This document shows, one piece after another, positions 7,848 to 18,139 of a DNA stretch of 64,000 nucleotides. The position numbers were made by a program, and so were the translations under genes. Under the pieces are notes generated by a model. It did not search any database. It had not been told where the DNA came from and saw nothing but the letters and a program-made list of their open reading frames with translations. Source of the DNA: Pseudomonadota bacterium (GTDB lineage Bacteria; Pseudomonadota; Gammaproteobacteria; Steroidobacterales; Steroidobacteraceae); assembly GCA_037200975.1 (NCBI GenBank), contig JBBCGI010000001.1, positions 1,364,001 through 1,428,000 of the forward strand. The letters run 5' to 3'. The number at the start of each line of letters is the position of its first letter. Position 1 is the first letter of the stretch.

Positions 7848-10471
7848 TTGGTGATCAACCCCTTGAGTCCGCCGGCAATGAGAATCGAGATGTCGGTGAG
7901 GATTCGCGGCACGCCCAGCCCGCCGGGAGCGACCAGGTAACGCGGCTCCCACACGGGGTGGAACTTGGCCTTGTAGCGGCGCAGTCCCGCGAAGTTGTAG
8001 AAGTGCTCGCCGTGGCGATAGACGAAATTGCCGAGCTGGTGCCAGGCCGGCGCGAGCGGATGGGTGCCCAGACCCGAAAGCGGCGCCATGCCGAGGTTGA
8101 ACCAGCCGTAACCTTCGGCCCGCGCCCACGACATCAGCTCGACGAACAGGAAATCCATCGTGCCACGCGGCGCCGCGGCGCCAAATCGCATCAGGTCGAC
8201 CGACAACTCGTCTTTCTCCGGTGTCGTCCACAGATTCGCGAACGCCACCGGCGTGCCACCACACCGCACCAGCGCGATGGGAAAATTCTGGAGATACGTT
8301 TCCGAGAACATGCCGACGGAGAAGCCCTTCTCCGCGGTGGCCTTGTCGATGAGCCAGGCATCCGAAATGGCGCGCAGTGCCGGCATCAACGCCGGCGTTT
8401 GCGCGGCCGGCACGATCTCGAACGTGGCGTCGCCGCGCGCGACGCGCCGGTGGGCCTGGCGCAGCTCCGCGCGCGCGCTGCCGTCGAGCGAAAAACCCGG
8501 CAGCGGCACGCGCGCTTCTTCGCCGATCTTGAGCGGCACGAGTCCCAGGTCGACGTACAACGGCAGATGTTCGCCGCTGACCTGGTAGAACACGGTGCGG
8601 CCACCATTGCGGTCCGACAGCTCGCGGAATCTCCACACCAGCTCCTGGTGTTCGCACCGCGCCCCCACCGGCTCGCCGAGCGTGACCCAACTATGGCGCG
8701 CCACCTGGTACATGATGAACGCGCGGCGCGAGTCGCTCAGCAACACACGTTTGTCGCCCGCCAGCACGGCCTGCGCCAGCGAAGTGGTGGCGCAGTCGAG
8801 CGCCGCGCGCACGCGGCTGGCATCGAACGGCAGCGCGCCGCGCGATGTGGCCCGCGGTGGACCGAGTAGATTGGCGAACAGGAAGGTCGCGGCGACGATG
8901 GCCGCGACCACCGCGGCGCGCAACATCCGCGATGCTTCGCCGTGCAGCGCAAACGTCCACCACAACTCGTTCGAATACGCCACGTGGCGCTGCGCGACGA
9001 AACCCACCCAGATGACGAGCGCCAGCACCGCCACGACACTTATCGTCCAGCCCGGCGTGAATCGCTCCTGCAGCAGCGCGGACGATCGATAGAACGCCGC
9101 GCGCCCGGAACGCAGGAAGAGCAGCACCAGCGCGAGAAATACCGCCTCCTCGTAGTCGAGGCCCTTGAGCAGCGATGCCACGATTCCCGCCAGCAGCAAC
9201 CAGCAGGCGATGAAATACGCCGCCCGCACGCGCCGCGACAAGGCGCGCGCCAGGATCAGCAACGCCATGCCGACGGCGCTGCCGGCCAGATGCGAAAGTT
9301 CGAGCACCGGCAGGGAGGCGATGCGCCGGATCTCCACCAGCCGCGATTCCATTCCCGGCGTGGCGCCGGACAACAGCAGGACGGCGGCGGCCACGAACAC
9401 GAATGCCGCCGCGAGCTGCGGCATGAACGCGCGCAGGTACGATTGCACCGCCCGGCCCATGATGGCGAGCCGCGCGCGCTGCGCATCGATCTCCACGGCG
9501 GCGAATGCCAGGCCGGCGATCAGCAGCGGCAGGAGGTAGTAGATAGCCCGGTAGGCGATCAGCGCACCCGCCAGCGCATCGCGCGGCACCTGCGGCAGCA
9601 GCAGCAGGATGACGGACTCGAACACGCCCACCCCGCCCGGAACATAACTCAGGATGCCGGCCATACAGGCCAGCACGTAGACCCCGGCGAAGGTGACGAA
9701 ATCGAGATTGGCTTCGGCGGGTATCAAGGTCCACAGGACCGCGCTCGCGAGCGCGAGGTCGAGCACGCCGATCGCCGGTTGCAGCGGCGCGAGCCACGGG
9801 CCCGGCGTGCGCAGCGTCCACTTTCCAAGCTTCAGCAGGCGCTCGCGATCGGCGGCCAGCACCACGTACGCGCCGACGGCCAACAATGCCGCGCATCCCG
9901 CGACGCGCACGAAGTCCGGGTCCACCGAAAGCACCGCGGCGACCTGCGCCGGCGCGATGAGCAGCGACAATCCGGCGATCAGCACGAAGCCGGTGCCGAG
10001 CGTCAGCGAGCTGAACGCGGTGAGCAGCGCGACGTCGCCGAGCGTCAGCCCGCGCTTGCCGTACAGCCGGTATCGCACGGCGCCACCGGTGACCGCCGCG
10101 AAACTCAGGTTGTGCGAAAACGCGTACGCCACGAAGGCGGTGAGCAGGGTGCGCGCGCGGCCCACGCGTTTGCGCAGATAACGCAATGAAAGGAAGTCGT
10201 ACAGCGAGAGCACCAGGTAGCTGGCGGCCGTGAAGGCCAGCGCCGTGAACAAGGTGCGCGCCGGAATATTGCGCGCGCTCTGCAAGGCGCTGGCCAGGTG
10301 CGCGGCGCTCAGCTCCCGGTGCAGGATATACAGCGCCACCGCCAGCAATGCCGCGGCGAACACGGCCGCGAGCCAGCGCGCGCGCAGCAGCGCCGGCAAC
10401 CACGGCCGCGAAGCATCCACGCCGGCGGGGACTGAGTGAGGCTGCGCGCTGATCGTCGATGGCCCACTCAT
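7844..10471 (-). CDS. mprF: Phosphatidylglycerol lysyltransferase / flippase
   Basis: The 875-residue protein has the bifunctional MprF plan. An N-terminal flippase domain (about residues 25-340, with YLVLSLYDFLSLRYL, GGAVRYRLYGKRG and YVPGGVGVFESVILLLLP) is followed by further membrane helices to about residue 530. A C-terminal DUF2156 synthase domain (about 545-860) contains AFIMYQVARHSWVTLGEPVG, FYQVSGEHLPLYVDLGLVPL and GTMDFLFVELMSWA. MprF transfers lysine (in some species alanine) from tRNA to phosphatidylglycerol and flips the product, lowering surface charge and sensitivity to cationic peptides. Which amino acid is used cannot be read here. It starts 28 bp after a lipoprotein gene and overlaps virJ by ATGA. 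Confidence 0.93.
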   Translation of the reverse strand: MSGPSTISAQPHSVPAGVDASRPWLPALLRARWLAAVFAAALLAVALYILHRELSAAHLASALQSARNIPARTLFTALAFTAASYLVLSLYDFLSLRYLRKRVGRARTLLTAFVAYAFSHNLSFAAVTGGAVRYRLYGKRGLTLGDVALLTAFSSLTLGTGFVLIAGLSLLIAPAQVAAVLSVDPDFVRVAGCAALLAVGAYVVLAADRERLLKLGKWTLRTPGPWLAPLQPAIGVLDLALASAVLWTLIPAEANLDFVTFAGVYVLACMAGILSYVPGGVGVFESVILLLLPQVPRDALAGALIAYRAIYYLLPLLIAGLAFAAVEIDAQRARLAIMGRAVQSYLRAFMPQLAAAFVFVAAAVLLLSGATPGMESRLVEIRRIASLPVLELSHLAGSAVGMALLILARALSRRVRAAYFIACWLLLAGIVASLLKGLDYEEAVFLALVLLFLRSGRAAFYRSSALLQERFTPGWTISVVAVLALVIWVGFVAQRHVAYSNELWWTFALHGEASRMLRAAVVAAIVAATFLFANLLGPPRATSRGALPFDASRVRAALDCATTSLAQAVLAGDKRVLLSDSRRAFIMYQVARHSWVTLGEPVGARCEHQELVWRFRELSDRNGGRTVFYQVSGEHLPLYVDLGLVPLKIGEEARVPLPGFSLDGSARAELRQAHRRVARGDATFEIVPAAQTPALMPALRAISDAWLIDKATAEKGFSVGMFSETYLQNFPIALVRCGGTPVAFANLWTTPEKDELSVDLMRFGAAAPRGTMDFLFVELMSWARAEGYGWFNLGMAPLSGLGTHPLAPAWHQLGNFVYRHGEHFYNFAGLRRYKAKFHPVWEPRYLVAPGGLGVPRILTDISILIAGGLKGLITK

Positions 10472-10499
10472 GGTCCCGCGCCGGTGGAGACAGCGGGGC

Positions 10500-10973
10500 T
10501 CAAGCCTGCGGGAAATCCGCGTCGATGGTGTGCCCGTCGCCCAGCTGACACTTGCCCTGCCCGCCGCCGCTCATGCCACGCGAGGCATCGATCAGGCGGA
10601 AGTTGCAGCGCATGCGGTTGCCATCCGGATCGCTCAGGTTGGCGACCACGCGGCCGCTGTAGTGAGTGATGAATTGCGGACCGCCGTCCCAGTACTGCCA
10701 GCCGCCCCAGTTCCGGCCCCAGCCGATCCACAGCGGCGCGAAATCGTCGACCCGCGAGTCGGTGGTGATCTGAAAGAGGCTGCCCGAATAACTCTTGCCA
10801 TTCGAGAAGGTGGCGGTGATCTGTCCCTTCACGGCGCTCTCGGCGGTCCAGTTGAAACGCACGCCGGGCCCGCCGCCCCGCGTCTCACCCGTTCCCGTTC
10901 CCATGGTCGTGCAGCCGCTGCCGAGCAGCGCCGCGAGCACGAGGACTCCGGCCTCCAGGTATCTGCCATTCAT
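10500..10973 (-). CDS. Small putative lipoprotein, unknown function
   Basis: The 157-residue product has a hydrophobic signal ending in LLGSGC, a slightly atypical lipobox. The mature part is rich in Gly, Trp and Asn (WIGWGRNWGGWQYWDGGP) and looks like a compact beta domain with a repeated ITATFSNGKSYSG / VVANLSDPDGNRM theme. I recognise no specific family. GGAG 6 nt before the ATG sets the start, well inside a longer open frame. It lies 28 bp upstream of mprF on the same strand, so it may be the first gene of that operon. A perfect GTTTC-N4-GAAAC palindrome lies 99 bp upstream of its ATG. Confidence 0.6.
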   Translation of the reverse strand: MNGRYLEAGVLVLAALLGSGCTTMGTGTGETRGGGPGVRFNWTAESAVKGQITATFSNGKSYSGSLFQITTDSRVDDFAPLWIGWGRNWGGWQYWDGGPQFITHYSGRVVANLSDPDGNRMRCNFRLIDASRGMSGGGQGKCQLGDGHTIDADFPQA

Positions 10974-11071
10974 GTTTCGCTCCAATGCAATGCCGCGGCG
11001 GAATTGCCGCTGGCTGGGCGGGAATGCTGGAGCGCGCGGAATGCGCCGCGATTTCCACGCGGGCGGCGCGC

Positions 11072-11085
11072 GTTTCAGGCGAAAC
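11072..11085. promoter_or_regulatory. Perfect GTTTC-N4-GAAAC palindrome upstream of the lipoprotein gene
   Basis: GTTTC-AGGC-GAAAC is a perfect 5+5 inverted repeat in the 126-bp gap between the efflux outer-membrane gene and the lipoprotein gene. It is 99 bp upstream of the lipoprotein ATG. The same palindrome occurs at 26455 with a different spacer. Confidence 0.45.
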
Positions 11086-11099
11086 GCCGGTTGCAATGC

Positions 11100-12554
11100 T
11101 CAGCGTGTATCGGCGCGCGGCGGCGGCTCGCCGCTGCGCGCGAGCCAGCCGCCGCCGAGCGCGCGGTACAGGTCGACGAGATTCTGCAGGCGCTGCAGGC
11201 GCGCGCCGACCAGCGCCAGGCGCGCGTCGTACAGGGCGGTTTGCGCCGTGAGCACGTCGAGGTAGCTAGACTCGCCGTTTATGTACAGCAGCTGCGCGAG
11301 CTCGAGGCGCCGCTGCTGCGCGGCCGTGAAACGCACCAGCGAGGCGATCTGCTGGTTGAAAGTGCCGCGCGCCGCGAGCCCGTCGGCCACTTCCTGGAAT
11401 GCGGTCTGTACGGTTTTCTGATACTGCGCGACCGCGATTTCCCGCCGCACGTGGGCGGCGTCGAGATTTCCGATGTTGGCGCCGCCCGCGAAAAGCGGCA
11501 GGGTCAGCGCGGGCGCGAAGCTCCAGGCCTGCGATCCGGCCTCGAACAAGCCACTCAACCGGGTGCTCGCGCTGCCCGCGGTGCCGGTCAGGTCGATGCT
11601 GGGAAAGAAAGCGGCGCGCGCCGCGCCGATGTCGGCGTTGGCGGAACGCAGCAGCGCTTCGGACTGCTGCACGTCCGGCCGGCGGATGAGCAGGTCCGAG
11701 GGCAAGCCGGCGGGCAAGTCCTCGAGCATGCTCTGCTCCGCGAGCCGCCGGCCGGACTGCAGGTCAGTAGGTAGAGGTTGTCCGAGCAGCAGCACCAGCC
11801 CGTTCCCGGCCTGGGCGCGCGCGCGCAGCTGCGCGGCGTGATTCGCGTTGGCCTGTTCGACCACGGTTTCCGCCTGGCGCAGGTCGAGCTCGGATCCGGT
11901 GCCGACCTCGAATTGCAGCTTCACGATATCGAACGAGGCGCGCGCGGCGACGGCGGTGCGGTCGGTCTCCTCGAGCAGCTCATCACAGGCCAGCACCGTG
12001 AGGTATTGATTCGCGACTTGCGAGACGAGCAACATCTGCGCCGCTTTGCGGCCCTGCACCGACGCCAGGTACTGCTGCAGGGCCGCGGCGCGCAGGCTGC
12101 GCAGCTTGCCGAAGAAGTCGATTTCCCAGCCGAGCGATGCGCCCACGGTATAGGAGCCCAATTCCTCGACAGCGCCGGTCTTCGACAGCTCGGCGGGGGT
12201 GCGCGAACGCGAGCGGTCCGCAAACACCGCGACGTCGGGCAAGAGCGGGGCGGTCTGGATCCGCAGCTGCGCGCGCAATTCCTGCACGTTGAGCACGGCC
12301 ACGCGCAGGTCGCGGTTGTTGCGCAATGCGATCTCGACCAGCTGCTGCAGACGCTCATCGCCGAGGAAATCGCGCCAGCCGAGGTCGGCCGCCGCGGTCT
12401 GCGACCCGGTGTCCGTGCCATAGGCGACGCCCTGCGGGTAGTTATCCGCCACCGCCGGTTCCGGCCGTACGTACCGTGGCGCGAGCGTGCACGCGGACAA
12501 CAGCAGCCACGGCAGGACGAGCGCGGCGAATTTTCCGTACTTGCGCGCGCTCAT
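11100..12554 (-). CDS. RND efflux outer-membrane lipoprotein, OprM/NodT family
   Basis: The 484-residue protein has a lipobox LSAC (Cys22) followed by CTLAPRYVRP, as in OprM. Two outer-membrane efflux repeats follow (about residues 60-260 and 275-465). Conserved pieces include NNRDLRVAVLNVQELRAQLRIQ, GWEIDFFGKL, LLIRRPDVQQSEALLRSANADIGAARAAFFPSI-type segments and GESSYLDVLTAQTALYDARLALV. It forms the trimeric outer-membrane duct of a tripartite drug-efflux pump. Its ATG overlaps the stop of the inner-membrane permease gene (ATGA), and the adaptor gene lies upstream, giving the order adaptor, permease, duct. Confidence 0.92.
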   Translation of the reverse strand: MSARKYGKFAALVLPWLLLSACTLAPRYVRPEPAVADNYPQGVAYGTDTGSQTAAADLGWRDFLGDERLQQLVEIALRNNRDLRVAVLNVQELRAQLRIQTAPLLPDVAVFADRSRSRTPAELSKTGAVEELGSYTVGASLGWEIDFFGKLRSLRAAALQQYLASVQGRKAAQMLLVSQVANQYLTVLACDELLEETDRTAVAARASFDIVKLQFEVGTGSELDLRQAETVVEQANANHAAQLRARAQAGNGLVLLLGQPLPTDLQSGRRLAEQSMLEDLPAGLPSDLLIRRPDVQQSEALLRSANADIGAARAAFFPSIDLTGTAGSASTRLSGLFEAGSQAWSFAPALTLPLFAGGANIGNLDAAHVRREIAVAQYQKTVQTAFQEVADGLAARGTFNQQIASLVRFTAAQQRRLELAQLLYINGESSYLDVLTAQTALYDARLALVGARLQRLQNLVDLYRALGGGWLARSGEPPPRADTR

Positions 12555-15500
12555 CACGTGGATGCCGCAGTGGCGGCGGGCAGCGCGGCGGGAGGAGCGC
12601 CGGCCGCTCGCCCCGCGCCGAAGGTTCGCCCGACGACGACGAAGAACATCGGGATCAGGAACGTGGCGAGGAACGTGGCGCTCAACATGCCGCCGATCAC
12701 GCCGGTGCCGATGGCATTGCGGCTCGCGGAACCCGCGCCGGTGGCCAGCGCCAGCGGCAACACGCCAAGGATGAAGGCCATGGACGTCATCACGATGGGC
12801 CGCAGGCGCAGTTTGGCCGCGTCGATCGCGGCATCGATCATGCTCCGGCCCTGCTCGCGGGTGAGATTGCGCGCGAACTCGACGATCAGGATGGCGTTCT
12901 TGGCCGAGAGGCCGATGGTAGTTAGCAGGCCCACCTGGAAGTAGACGTCGTTCTCCATGCCGAAGGCGAGCGCGGCCGCCAGTGCACCCAACACGCCGAG
13001 CGGCACCACCATGATCACCGCCACCGGTATCGACCAGCTCTCGTACAGGGCCGCGAGCGTCAGGAACACGACCAGTATCGAGATGGCATAGAAGAGCGGC
13101 GCCTGCGATCCGGACAGCACTTCCTGCAGCGAGATCCCGGTCCATTCGAAACCGATGCCGGCCGGCAGCTGCGCGGCGTGCCGCGCCATGGCGGCCAGCG
13201 CATCGCCGGTGCTCAGGCCCGCCGCGGGCTGGCCCTGGATCTCGACCGACGAGACGCCGTTGTAGCGTTGCAGCTGCGGCGATCCAAAGGTCCATTTGCC
13301 GGTCGCGAAAGCGGTGATCGGCACCATTTCGCCCGCGGCATTGCGGATGTAGTGCCAGCGCAGGTCGTCGGGGTCCATCCGGAACGGCTGGTCGGCCTGC
13401 ACGTACACCTTCTTGATGCGGCTGTCGGTGTCGAGGAAATTGTTGACGTAGCGCGAACCCCAGGAAATCGAGAACGACTGATCCACGTCGCTCGGCATCA
13501 CGCCGAGCGCACTCGCCTTCTCGCGATCCACGTCGATCGTGAACGTGGGGTTGTCATCGAGGCCGTTGGGCCGCACCAGCGTAAGGCTCGGGTCGGCGCG
13601 CGCGCTCGCCAGCAATTGATCGCGCGCGCGCATGAGCGCGTCGTGGCCGACACCACCGCGATCCTCGAGCTCCATGTCGAAACCCGCGGCCGTGCCGAGC
13701 GCGGCGATCGGCGGCGGATTGATCGGGATAACGACGGCCTCGCGGTAGTTGGCGTAACGCGCCGCGACGCGCCCGATGAGCGCCTGCACGCTCAGGTCGC
13801 GGCTGGTGCGCACCGACCAGTCCTTGAAATGCACGAACAGCAGGCCCTGGTTCTGGCCGCGGCCCGCGAAGTTGAAACCATTGACCTGCAGCACCGCGTC
13901 CACGATCCCGGACTCCTGCTTCAACAGGTAGTTGCTCACGTCGTCGAGCACGACACTGGTGCGCCCCAGCGTTCCGCCGGGCGGGCCCTGTACCTGGACA
14001 TAGAGAAATCCCTGGTCCTCGTCGGGCAGGAACGAGGTCGGCAGCCGCGCGAACAACAGCGCGACCACGCCGATCAACACCGCGTACAGCAGCAGGCTGC
14101 GGCGCGGCCGCGCGATGACGCCGCGCACTCCGCGCACATAACCGCCGCGCGCGTTTTCGAATGTCCGGTTGAACCAGCCGAAGAAACCGCGCGACGGCTG
14201 CCCGTGCCCGGGACGCAGCAGCAGCGTGCATAACGCCGGCGTGATGCTGAGCGCCACGAACACCGACAAGGCCATGGCCGACACGATGGTCAGCGAGAAC
14301 TGGCGGTAGATAGCACCGACCGAGCCCGGCGAAAACGCCACCGGGACGAATACCGCCGACAGCACCAGGGCCACGCCCACCAGCGCTCCGGTGATCTGTT
14401 CCATCGCCTTGCGCGTGGCATCGCGTGGCGACAAGTGTTCCTCGGCGATGAGGCGCTCCACGTTCTCCACCACGACGATGGCATCGTCGACCAGCAGTCC
14501 GATGGCCAGCACCAGCCCGAACATCGTGAGCGTGTTGATGGTGAAGCCGGCCGCGGCCATCACGCCGAACGCTCCGAGCAACACCACCGGCACGGCGATG
14601 GTGGGAATGAGCGTGGCGCGGAGGTTCTGCAGGAACAGGTACATCACGAGGAATACCAGCACCACGCCCTCGAACAGCGTCTTGACCACTTCCTCGATCG
14701 ACACGCGCACGAACGGCGTGACGTCGTAGGGATAGACCACGCTCAGGCCCGGCGGAAAATACTTCGACAGCTCGGCGATTTTCGCGCGGATGGCGTCGGC
14801 GGTCTCGAGTGCATTCGAGCCGGTGGCGAGCTGCAGACCGATGGCCGCCGTGGGCTGGCCGTTGTACTTGTTGTCAACGTTGTAGTTTTCCGGCCCGAGC
14901 GCGACGCTGGCCACGTCGCGCACACGCACCTGCGAGCCGTCGGGCATCACCTTGAGCAGGATCGCGCCGAACTGTTCCGGCGTGCGCAACAACGTCGCCT
15001 CGGTGATGGAAGCCGTCAGGCGTTGCGAGGCCGGCGCCGGCGTGCCGCCGAGCTGCCCGCCCGAGATCTGCACGTTCTGGGCCTGGATGGCGTTGGTGAC
15101 GTCCACCGGCATGAGCGAGTAGCTGTTGAGCTTGTTGGCGTCGAGCCAGATGCGCATCGCGTACTGCGTGCCGAAGACATTGAAATTGCCGACGCCGTCG
15201 ATGCGGCTCACCGGGTCCTGGATATGCGACACCACGTAGTCGGCGATGTCGAACTTGGTCACGTGCGGGTCGGAGGACACGAACGCCGCGATGAGCAGGT
15301 ACGAGGAACTCGACTTGGTCACGCGGATGCCGGATTGCTGTACCTGCGCTGGCAGCAGCGGTACCGCCAGCTGCAGCTTGTTCTGCACCTGCACCTGCGC
15401 GATATCCGGGTTGGTGCCCGGCGCGAACGTGAGCGTGGTGGTGGCGGTGCCGGAGTTGTCGCTCACGGTGCCGAGGTACAGCAGGTTGTCGAGGCCGTTC

Positions 15501-15706
15501 ATCTGCTGCTCGATCACCTGGGCGACGGTGTTCTCCACCGTTTCTGCCGAGGCGCCCGGGTAGGTAGACGAAATCTGGATCGAGGGTGGCGCGATGGTGG
15601 GGTATTGCTCGATCGGCAGAGTCGTGATCGCCAGCCCGCCCGCCAGCATGATCAGGATGGCGATGACGATGGCGAAGATGGGGCGGTCGATGAAGAAGCG
15701 GGCCAT
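12554..15706 (-). CDS. RND multidrug efflux permease, AcrB/MexB type
   Basis: The 1050-residue length is exactly that of the HAE-1 family. Visible hallmarks are [23 protein letters not shown] at the start, the proton-relay Asp pair in [16 protein letters not shown] (near residue 405), FLPDEDQGF in the porter loop, and [14 protein letters not shown] near residue 930. It sits in the inner membrane as a trimer and exports hydrophobic and amphiphilic drugs using the proton gradient. It begins 4 nt after the adaptor gene and overlaps the outer-membrane gene by ATGA. No TetR-type repressor gene is next to the operon, so its control is not obvious. Confidence 0.95.
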   Translation of the reverse strand: MARFFIDRPIFAIVIAILIMLAGGLAITTLPIEQYPTIAPPSIQISSTYPGASAETVENTVAQVIEQQMNGLDNLLYLGTVSDNSGTATTTLTFAPGTNPDIAQVQVQNKLQLAVPLLPAQVQQSGIRVTKSSSSYLLIAAFVSSDPHVTKFDIADYVVSHIQDPVSRIDGVGNFNVFGTQYAMRIWLDANKLNSYSLMPVDVTNAIQAQNVQISGGQLGGTPAPASQRLTASITEATLLRTPEQFGAILLKVMPDGSQVRVRDVASVALGPENYNVDNKYNGQPTAAIGLQLATGSNALETADAIRAKIAELSKYFPPGLSVVYPYDVTPFVRVSIEEVVKTLFEGVVLVFLVMYLFLQNLRATLIPTIAVPVVLLGAFGVMAAAGFTINTLTMFGLVLAIGLLVDDAIVVVENVERLIAEEHLSPRDATRKAMEQITGALVGVALVLSAVFVPVAFSPGSVGAIYRQFSLTIVSAMALSVFVALSITPALCTLLLRPGHGQPSRGFFGWFNRTFENARGGYVRGVRGVIARPRRSLLLYAVLIGVVALLFARLPTSFLPDEDQGFLYVQVQGPPGGTLGRTSVVLDDVSNYLLKQESGIVDAVLQVNGFNFAGRGQNQGLLFVHFKDWSVRTSRDLSVQALIGRVAARYANYREAVVIPINPPPIAALGTAAGFDMELEDRGGVGHDALMRARDQLLASARADPSLTLVRPNGLDDNPTFTIDVDREKASALGVMPSDVDQSFSISWGSRYVNNFLDTDSRIKKVYVQADQPFRMDPDDLRWHYIRNAAGEMVPITAFATGKWTFGSPQLQRYNGVSSVEIQGQPAAGLSTGDALAAMARHAAQLPAGIGFEWTGISLQEVLSGSQAPLFYAISILVVFLTLAALYESWSIPVAVIMVVPLGVLGALAAALAFGMENDVYFQVGLLTTIGLSAKNAILIVEFARNLTREQGRSMIDAAIDAAKLRLRPIVMTSMAFILGVLPLALATGAGSASRNAIGTGVIGGMLSATFLATFLIPMFFVVVGRTFGAGRAAGAPPAALPAATAAST

Positions 15707-15710
15707 GGCG

Positions 15711-16916
15711 CTACGGTGCCCGCTTGCCGTCGGTGTCCTGCGCGAGCTGCGGCGGCGGCGCGTTGGTATTCACCGTGGTCGCCTGCACGAGCACGCCCGG
15801 CTGCACGCGTTGCGTACCCGAGACGATCACGCGATCGCCCTCGTCGAGCCCGCCTTCCACCACCCAGTCTTCGCCTTGCGTGCGCGTCGCCTTCACTATC
15901 CGTTGCGCGACCTTGTTGTCCGCGCCGACGATCAACACGGTCGCCCGGCCGGTGCGATCGTGCGTGACGCCCACCTGCGGAATGAGTATCGCGCGATCGT
16001 TCGTGCCCTGATCGATGACGGCACGCACGAACATGCCGGGCAGCAGCACCTGGTCGGGGTTGGCGAAAATGGCGCGCACTTCGACCGATCCGGTGCCCTG
16101 GTCGACGCTGATATCGGTGAACTCGAGGGTGCCGGTCTGCGCGTAAGTGGAGCCGTCCTCGAGCACCAGCCGCACCCGCGTCTGGTCGGGGCCGTTCAGC
16201 TTGATGCCGCCACTAGCTACCTGCTGCCGTAGCCGCAGCCCCGCGACGCTGGCCTGGGTGAGATCGACATAGACGGGGTCGATCTGTTGCACGGTGGCCA
16301 TCAACGTCGCGGTGCCGGCCTGCACATAGGCGCCCTGGGTGACGAGCGCGGGACCGATACGTCCGGTGATGGGCGCGATCACGTCGGTGTAACCGAGATT
16401 GATGCCGGCCACCTTCACGGCCGCGACCGCGGCCTCCACGTCGGCGGCGGCCTGCGCCTGCGCCGCCAGATCGTTGATGTACTTCTGCCGGCTGATGGCG
16501 TTCGCAGCCACCAGCACCTCGTCGCGTTCAGCCTGGGCGCGCGTCGATTCGAGGTTCGCGCGCGCGCGCGCCAGCGCCGCCTGCGCGCTCTGCAACGCGG
16601 CCTGAAACGGCGCCGGGTCGATCTTGTACAGCCGCTGGTTGACGCGCACGATGCCGCCTTCCTGGAACTGGCGTTGCTGGACGATGCCGTCGACACGCGC
16701 GCGCACCTGCGCCACTAGATAGGCCGAGGTGCGGCCCGGCAGCTCCGTGGTGACGGGCACAGGCGTGCGGCGCGCGGCGACCACACTCACCTGCGGCGCG
16801 GCGGGCGCGCCGGCCGGCCCCTTCGGGCCGCAGCCGCCGATGCCGAGCGTGGCCAGCACTGCGACCGCCGCCGCGCCTGCCAGGCAACGCGTTTCGCCGC
16901 TCTTCTGCATGTTCAT
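15711..16916 (-). CDS. RND efflux periplasmic adaptor (membrane fusion protein)
   Basis: The 401-residue product has a lipoprotein signal ending IGGC (Cys29). A biotinyl-lipoyl/barrel-sandwich half follows ([17 protein letters not shown]). The alpha-helical hairpin is at about residues 105-170 ([38 protein letters not shown]), then beta-barrel and membrane-proximal domains ([22 protein letters not shown]). This is the MexA/AcrA layout. It bridges the permease and the outer-membrane duct. It is first in the operon; the 177-bp gap upstream separates it from a divergent plus-strand gene and must hold its promoter. The start at 16916 is chosen because it opens the signal peptide. Confidence 0.93.
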   Translation of the reverse strand: MNMQKSGETRCLAGAAAVAVLATLGIGGCGPKGPAGAPAAPQVSVVAARRTPVPVTTELPGRTSAYLVAQVRARVDGIVQQRQFQEGGIVRVNQRLYKIDPAPFQAALQSAQAALARARANLESTRAQAERDEVLVAANAISRQKYINDLAAQAQAAADVEAAVAAVKVAGINLGYTDVIAPITGRIGPALVTQGAYVQAGTATLMATVQQIDPVYVDLTQASVAGLRLRQQVASGGIKLNGPDQTRVRLVLEDGSTYAQTGTLEFTDISVDQGTGSVEVRAIFANPDQVLLPGMFVRAVIDQGTNDRAILIPQVGVTHDRTGRATVLIVGADNKVAQRIVKATRTQGEDWVVEGGLDEGDRVIVSGTQRVQPGVLVQATTVNTNAPPPQLAQDTDGKRAP

Positions 16917-17093
16917 ATCGGGTACCCGCCGCTGCAGCCGCGATACGCGGTCGTTCGGGAAATTTGAGCAACGCAGCGTCGCGCGGACATTTCCGGCGGT
17001 GTTGCAGGTGTTACGAACGCGGCGGCGCGGCGAAACGTTGCCGACATCGGGCTCGCCGACCCTGCCTGCGGACGAATTTTCAGGAGAATCGAG

Positions 17094-17690
17094 TTGCGGC
17101 ACTCACACTTTCGCAGGGGTCTGTTCGGCGCCGCGCTGCTGGCCGCGGTATTCATCGGCACGCCCGCGTCCGCGGCTTCACCGCCGCCCTGTATTTCACG
17201 CCTCGTGGTGGAGCTCACGCCGGACATCCCAAATCCGCGCGACCCGGAATTCCTGAGCTCGCTGCTCGGCAACAACCCGGCCTATCTGCTCACGTGGGTG
17301 CGAAGGTACGACGGCTTCGCGATCATCCTCGATCTGACCGGCCCGGGCCCGCGCGAACAGTGCGATGCCGTGATCGACACGATGCGCAGGGACGGCCGCA
17401 TCGTCTCGGTCGATCTCGACAGCGGAGACATGCAGTCGGTGTTCGTGTTTGGCGATGCCACCAAGCCCGGGGAAACGCCGCGGGACGAAGACCCGGACGT
17501 GCACATCTCCCGCGAGGGTTTCGGCTCGCTCGAGTGGGCGGTGCGCCATCCCGTGCAGGGTTGGAAAATCCTGCTGCCGCTCGAGCCCGGCGATCCGGTC
17601 CGCTCCGACATAGAGATCGAAGAACAGGCCGGCAGCGCGTTGTGCCTGCCGAACCTGGACCCGGCAGACGAACCGCCGGGGTGTCCGTAA
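17094..17690 (+). CDS. Exported protein of unknown function (TTG start)
   Basis: The 198-residue product starts at a TTG preceded by AGGAG with 7-nt spacing, a convincing ribosome binding site. A Sec signal peptide (about residues 1-27, GTPASA) is followed by a mature acidic domain with CISRLVVELTPDIPN, three further cysteines (two of them near the C-terminus) and two repeated beta-rich stretches. I do not recognise a family. It diverges from the efflux adaptor gene and is followed 16 nt later by a UrcA-type gene, so the two are likely co-transcribed. A periplasmic location is expected. Confidence 0.65.
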   Translation: MRHSHFRRGLFGAALLAAVFIGTPASAASPPPCISRLVVELTPDIPNPRDPEFLSSLLGNNPAYLLTWVRRYDGFAIILDLTGPGPREQCDAVIDTMRRDGRIVSVDLDSGDMQSVFVFGDATKPGETPRDEDPDVHISREGFGSLEWAVRHPVQGWKILLPLEPGDPVRSDIEIEEQAGSALCLPNLDPADEPPGCP

Positions 17691-17706
17691 TTCCGAATCA
17701 AGGAGA

Positions 17707-18102
17707 ATGAAGATGACTGTGTCCACCTGCTTTCGCTCCGCACTCGCCTGCGGCGCCCTCACGCTCACCAGCTACGGCGTCCATGCCGGCTCCGCCGATC
17801 AGGCGGGCGTCGTCATTTCCTCGCCCGTGGTGAAGATCATCGGGAAAAACGCCGATCTCGTGCCGATCGAGGAGATCTCGGTGACGGCGCGTGTCTCGTT
17901 CGATCCCGCTTCGCTCACGACCAATTCGGCGGTCACGCGGCTGCAGGATCGAGTGCGCGAGACCGCGCGCCGGGTCTGCAGCGCGGCCGATCCGGACGAC
18001 GTCGAAGACGACGAGACCTGCATCAGAAAGGCCATCAAGGCGCCGCTCGAGGAGATCAAGGTGGCAGTCGCGGTCGCCAGGAAAGGCGGCGCGGGCAGTT
18101 GA
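17707..18102 (+). CDS. UrcA-family exported protein
   Basis: The 131-residue protein has a signal peptide (about residues 1-27, YGVHAG). A domain of the UrcA pattern follows: VSFDPASLTTNSAVTRL, then RVRETARRVC, then a second cysteine about 14 residues on, and a conserved end CIRKAIKAPLEEIKVAV. UrcA-like proteins are small exported proteins common in some Pseudomonadota; their role is not established. A good AAGGAG-type site precedes the ATG. It is 16 nt downstream of another exported-protein gene. A strong GC-rich hairpin follows at 18118. Family assignment rests on the short motif and is moderately secure. Confidence 0.65.
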   Translation: MKMTVSTCFRSALACGALTLTSYGVHAGSADQAGVVISSPVVKIIGKNADLVPIEEISVTARVSFDPASLTTNSAVTRLQDRVRETARRVCSAADPDDVEDDETCIRKAIKAPLEEIKVAVAVARKGGAGS

Positions 18103-18117
18103 CCGGAAGCCGGGAAT

Positions 18118-18137
18118 GCGGCGGGTCAACCCGCCGC
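18118..18137. terminator. Hairpin between convergent genes
   Basis: An 8-bp perfect stem GCGGCGGG / CCCGCCGC closes a TCAA tetraloop. It sits between the UrcA gene (plus) and the small gene at 18140 (minus), 15 nt and 2 nt from their stops. No U-tract follows on either strand, so it is a bidirectional stem-loop rather than a classical intrinsic terminator. Confidence 0.45.
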
Positions 18138-18139
18138 AA

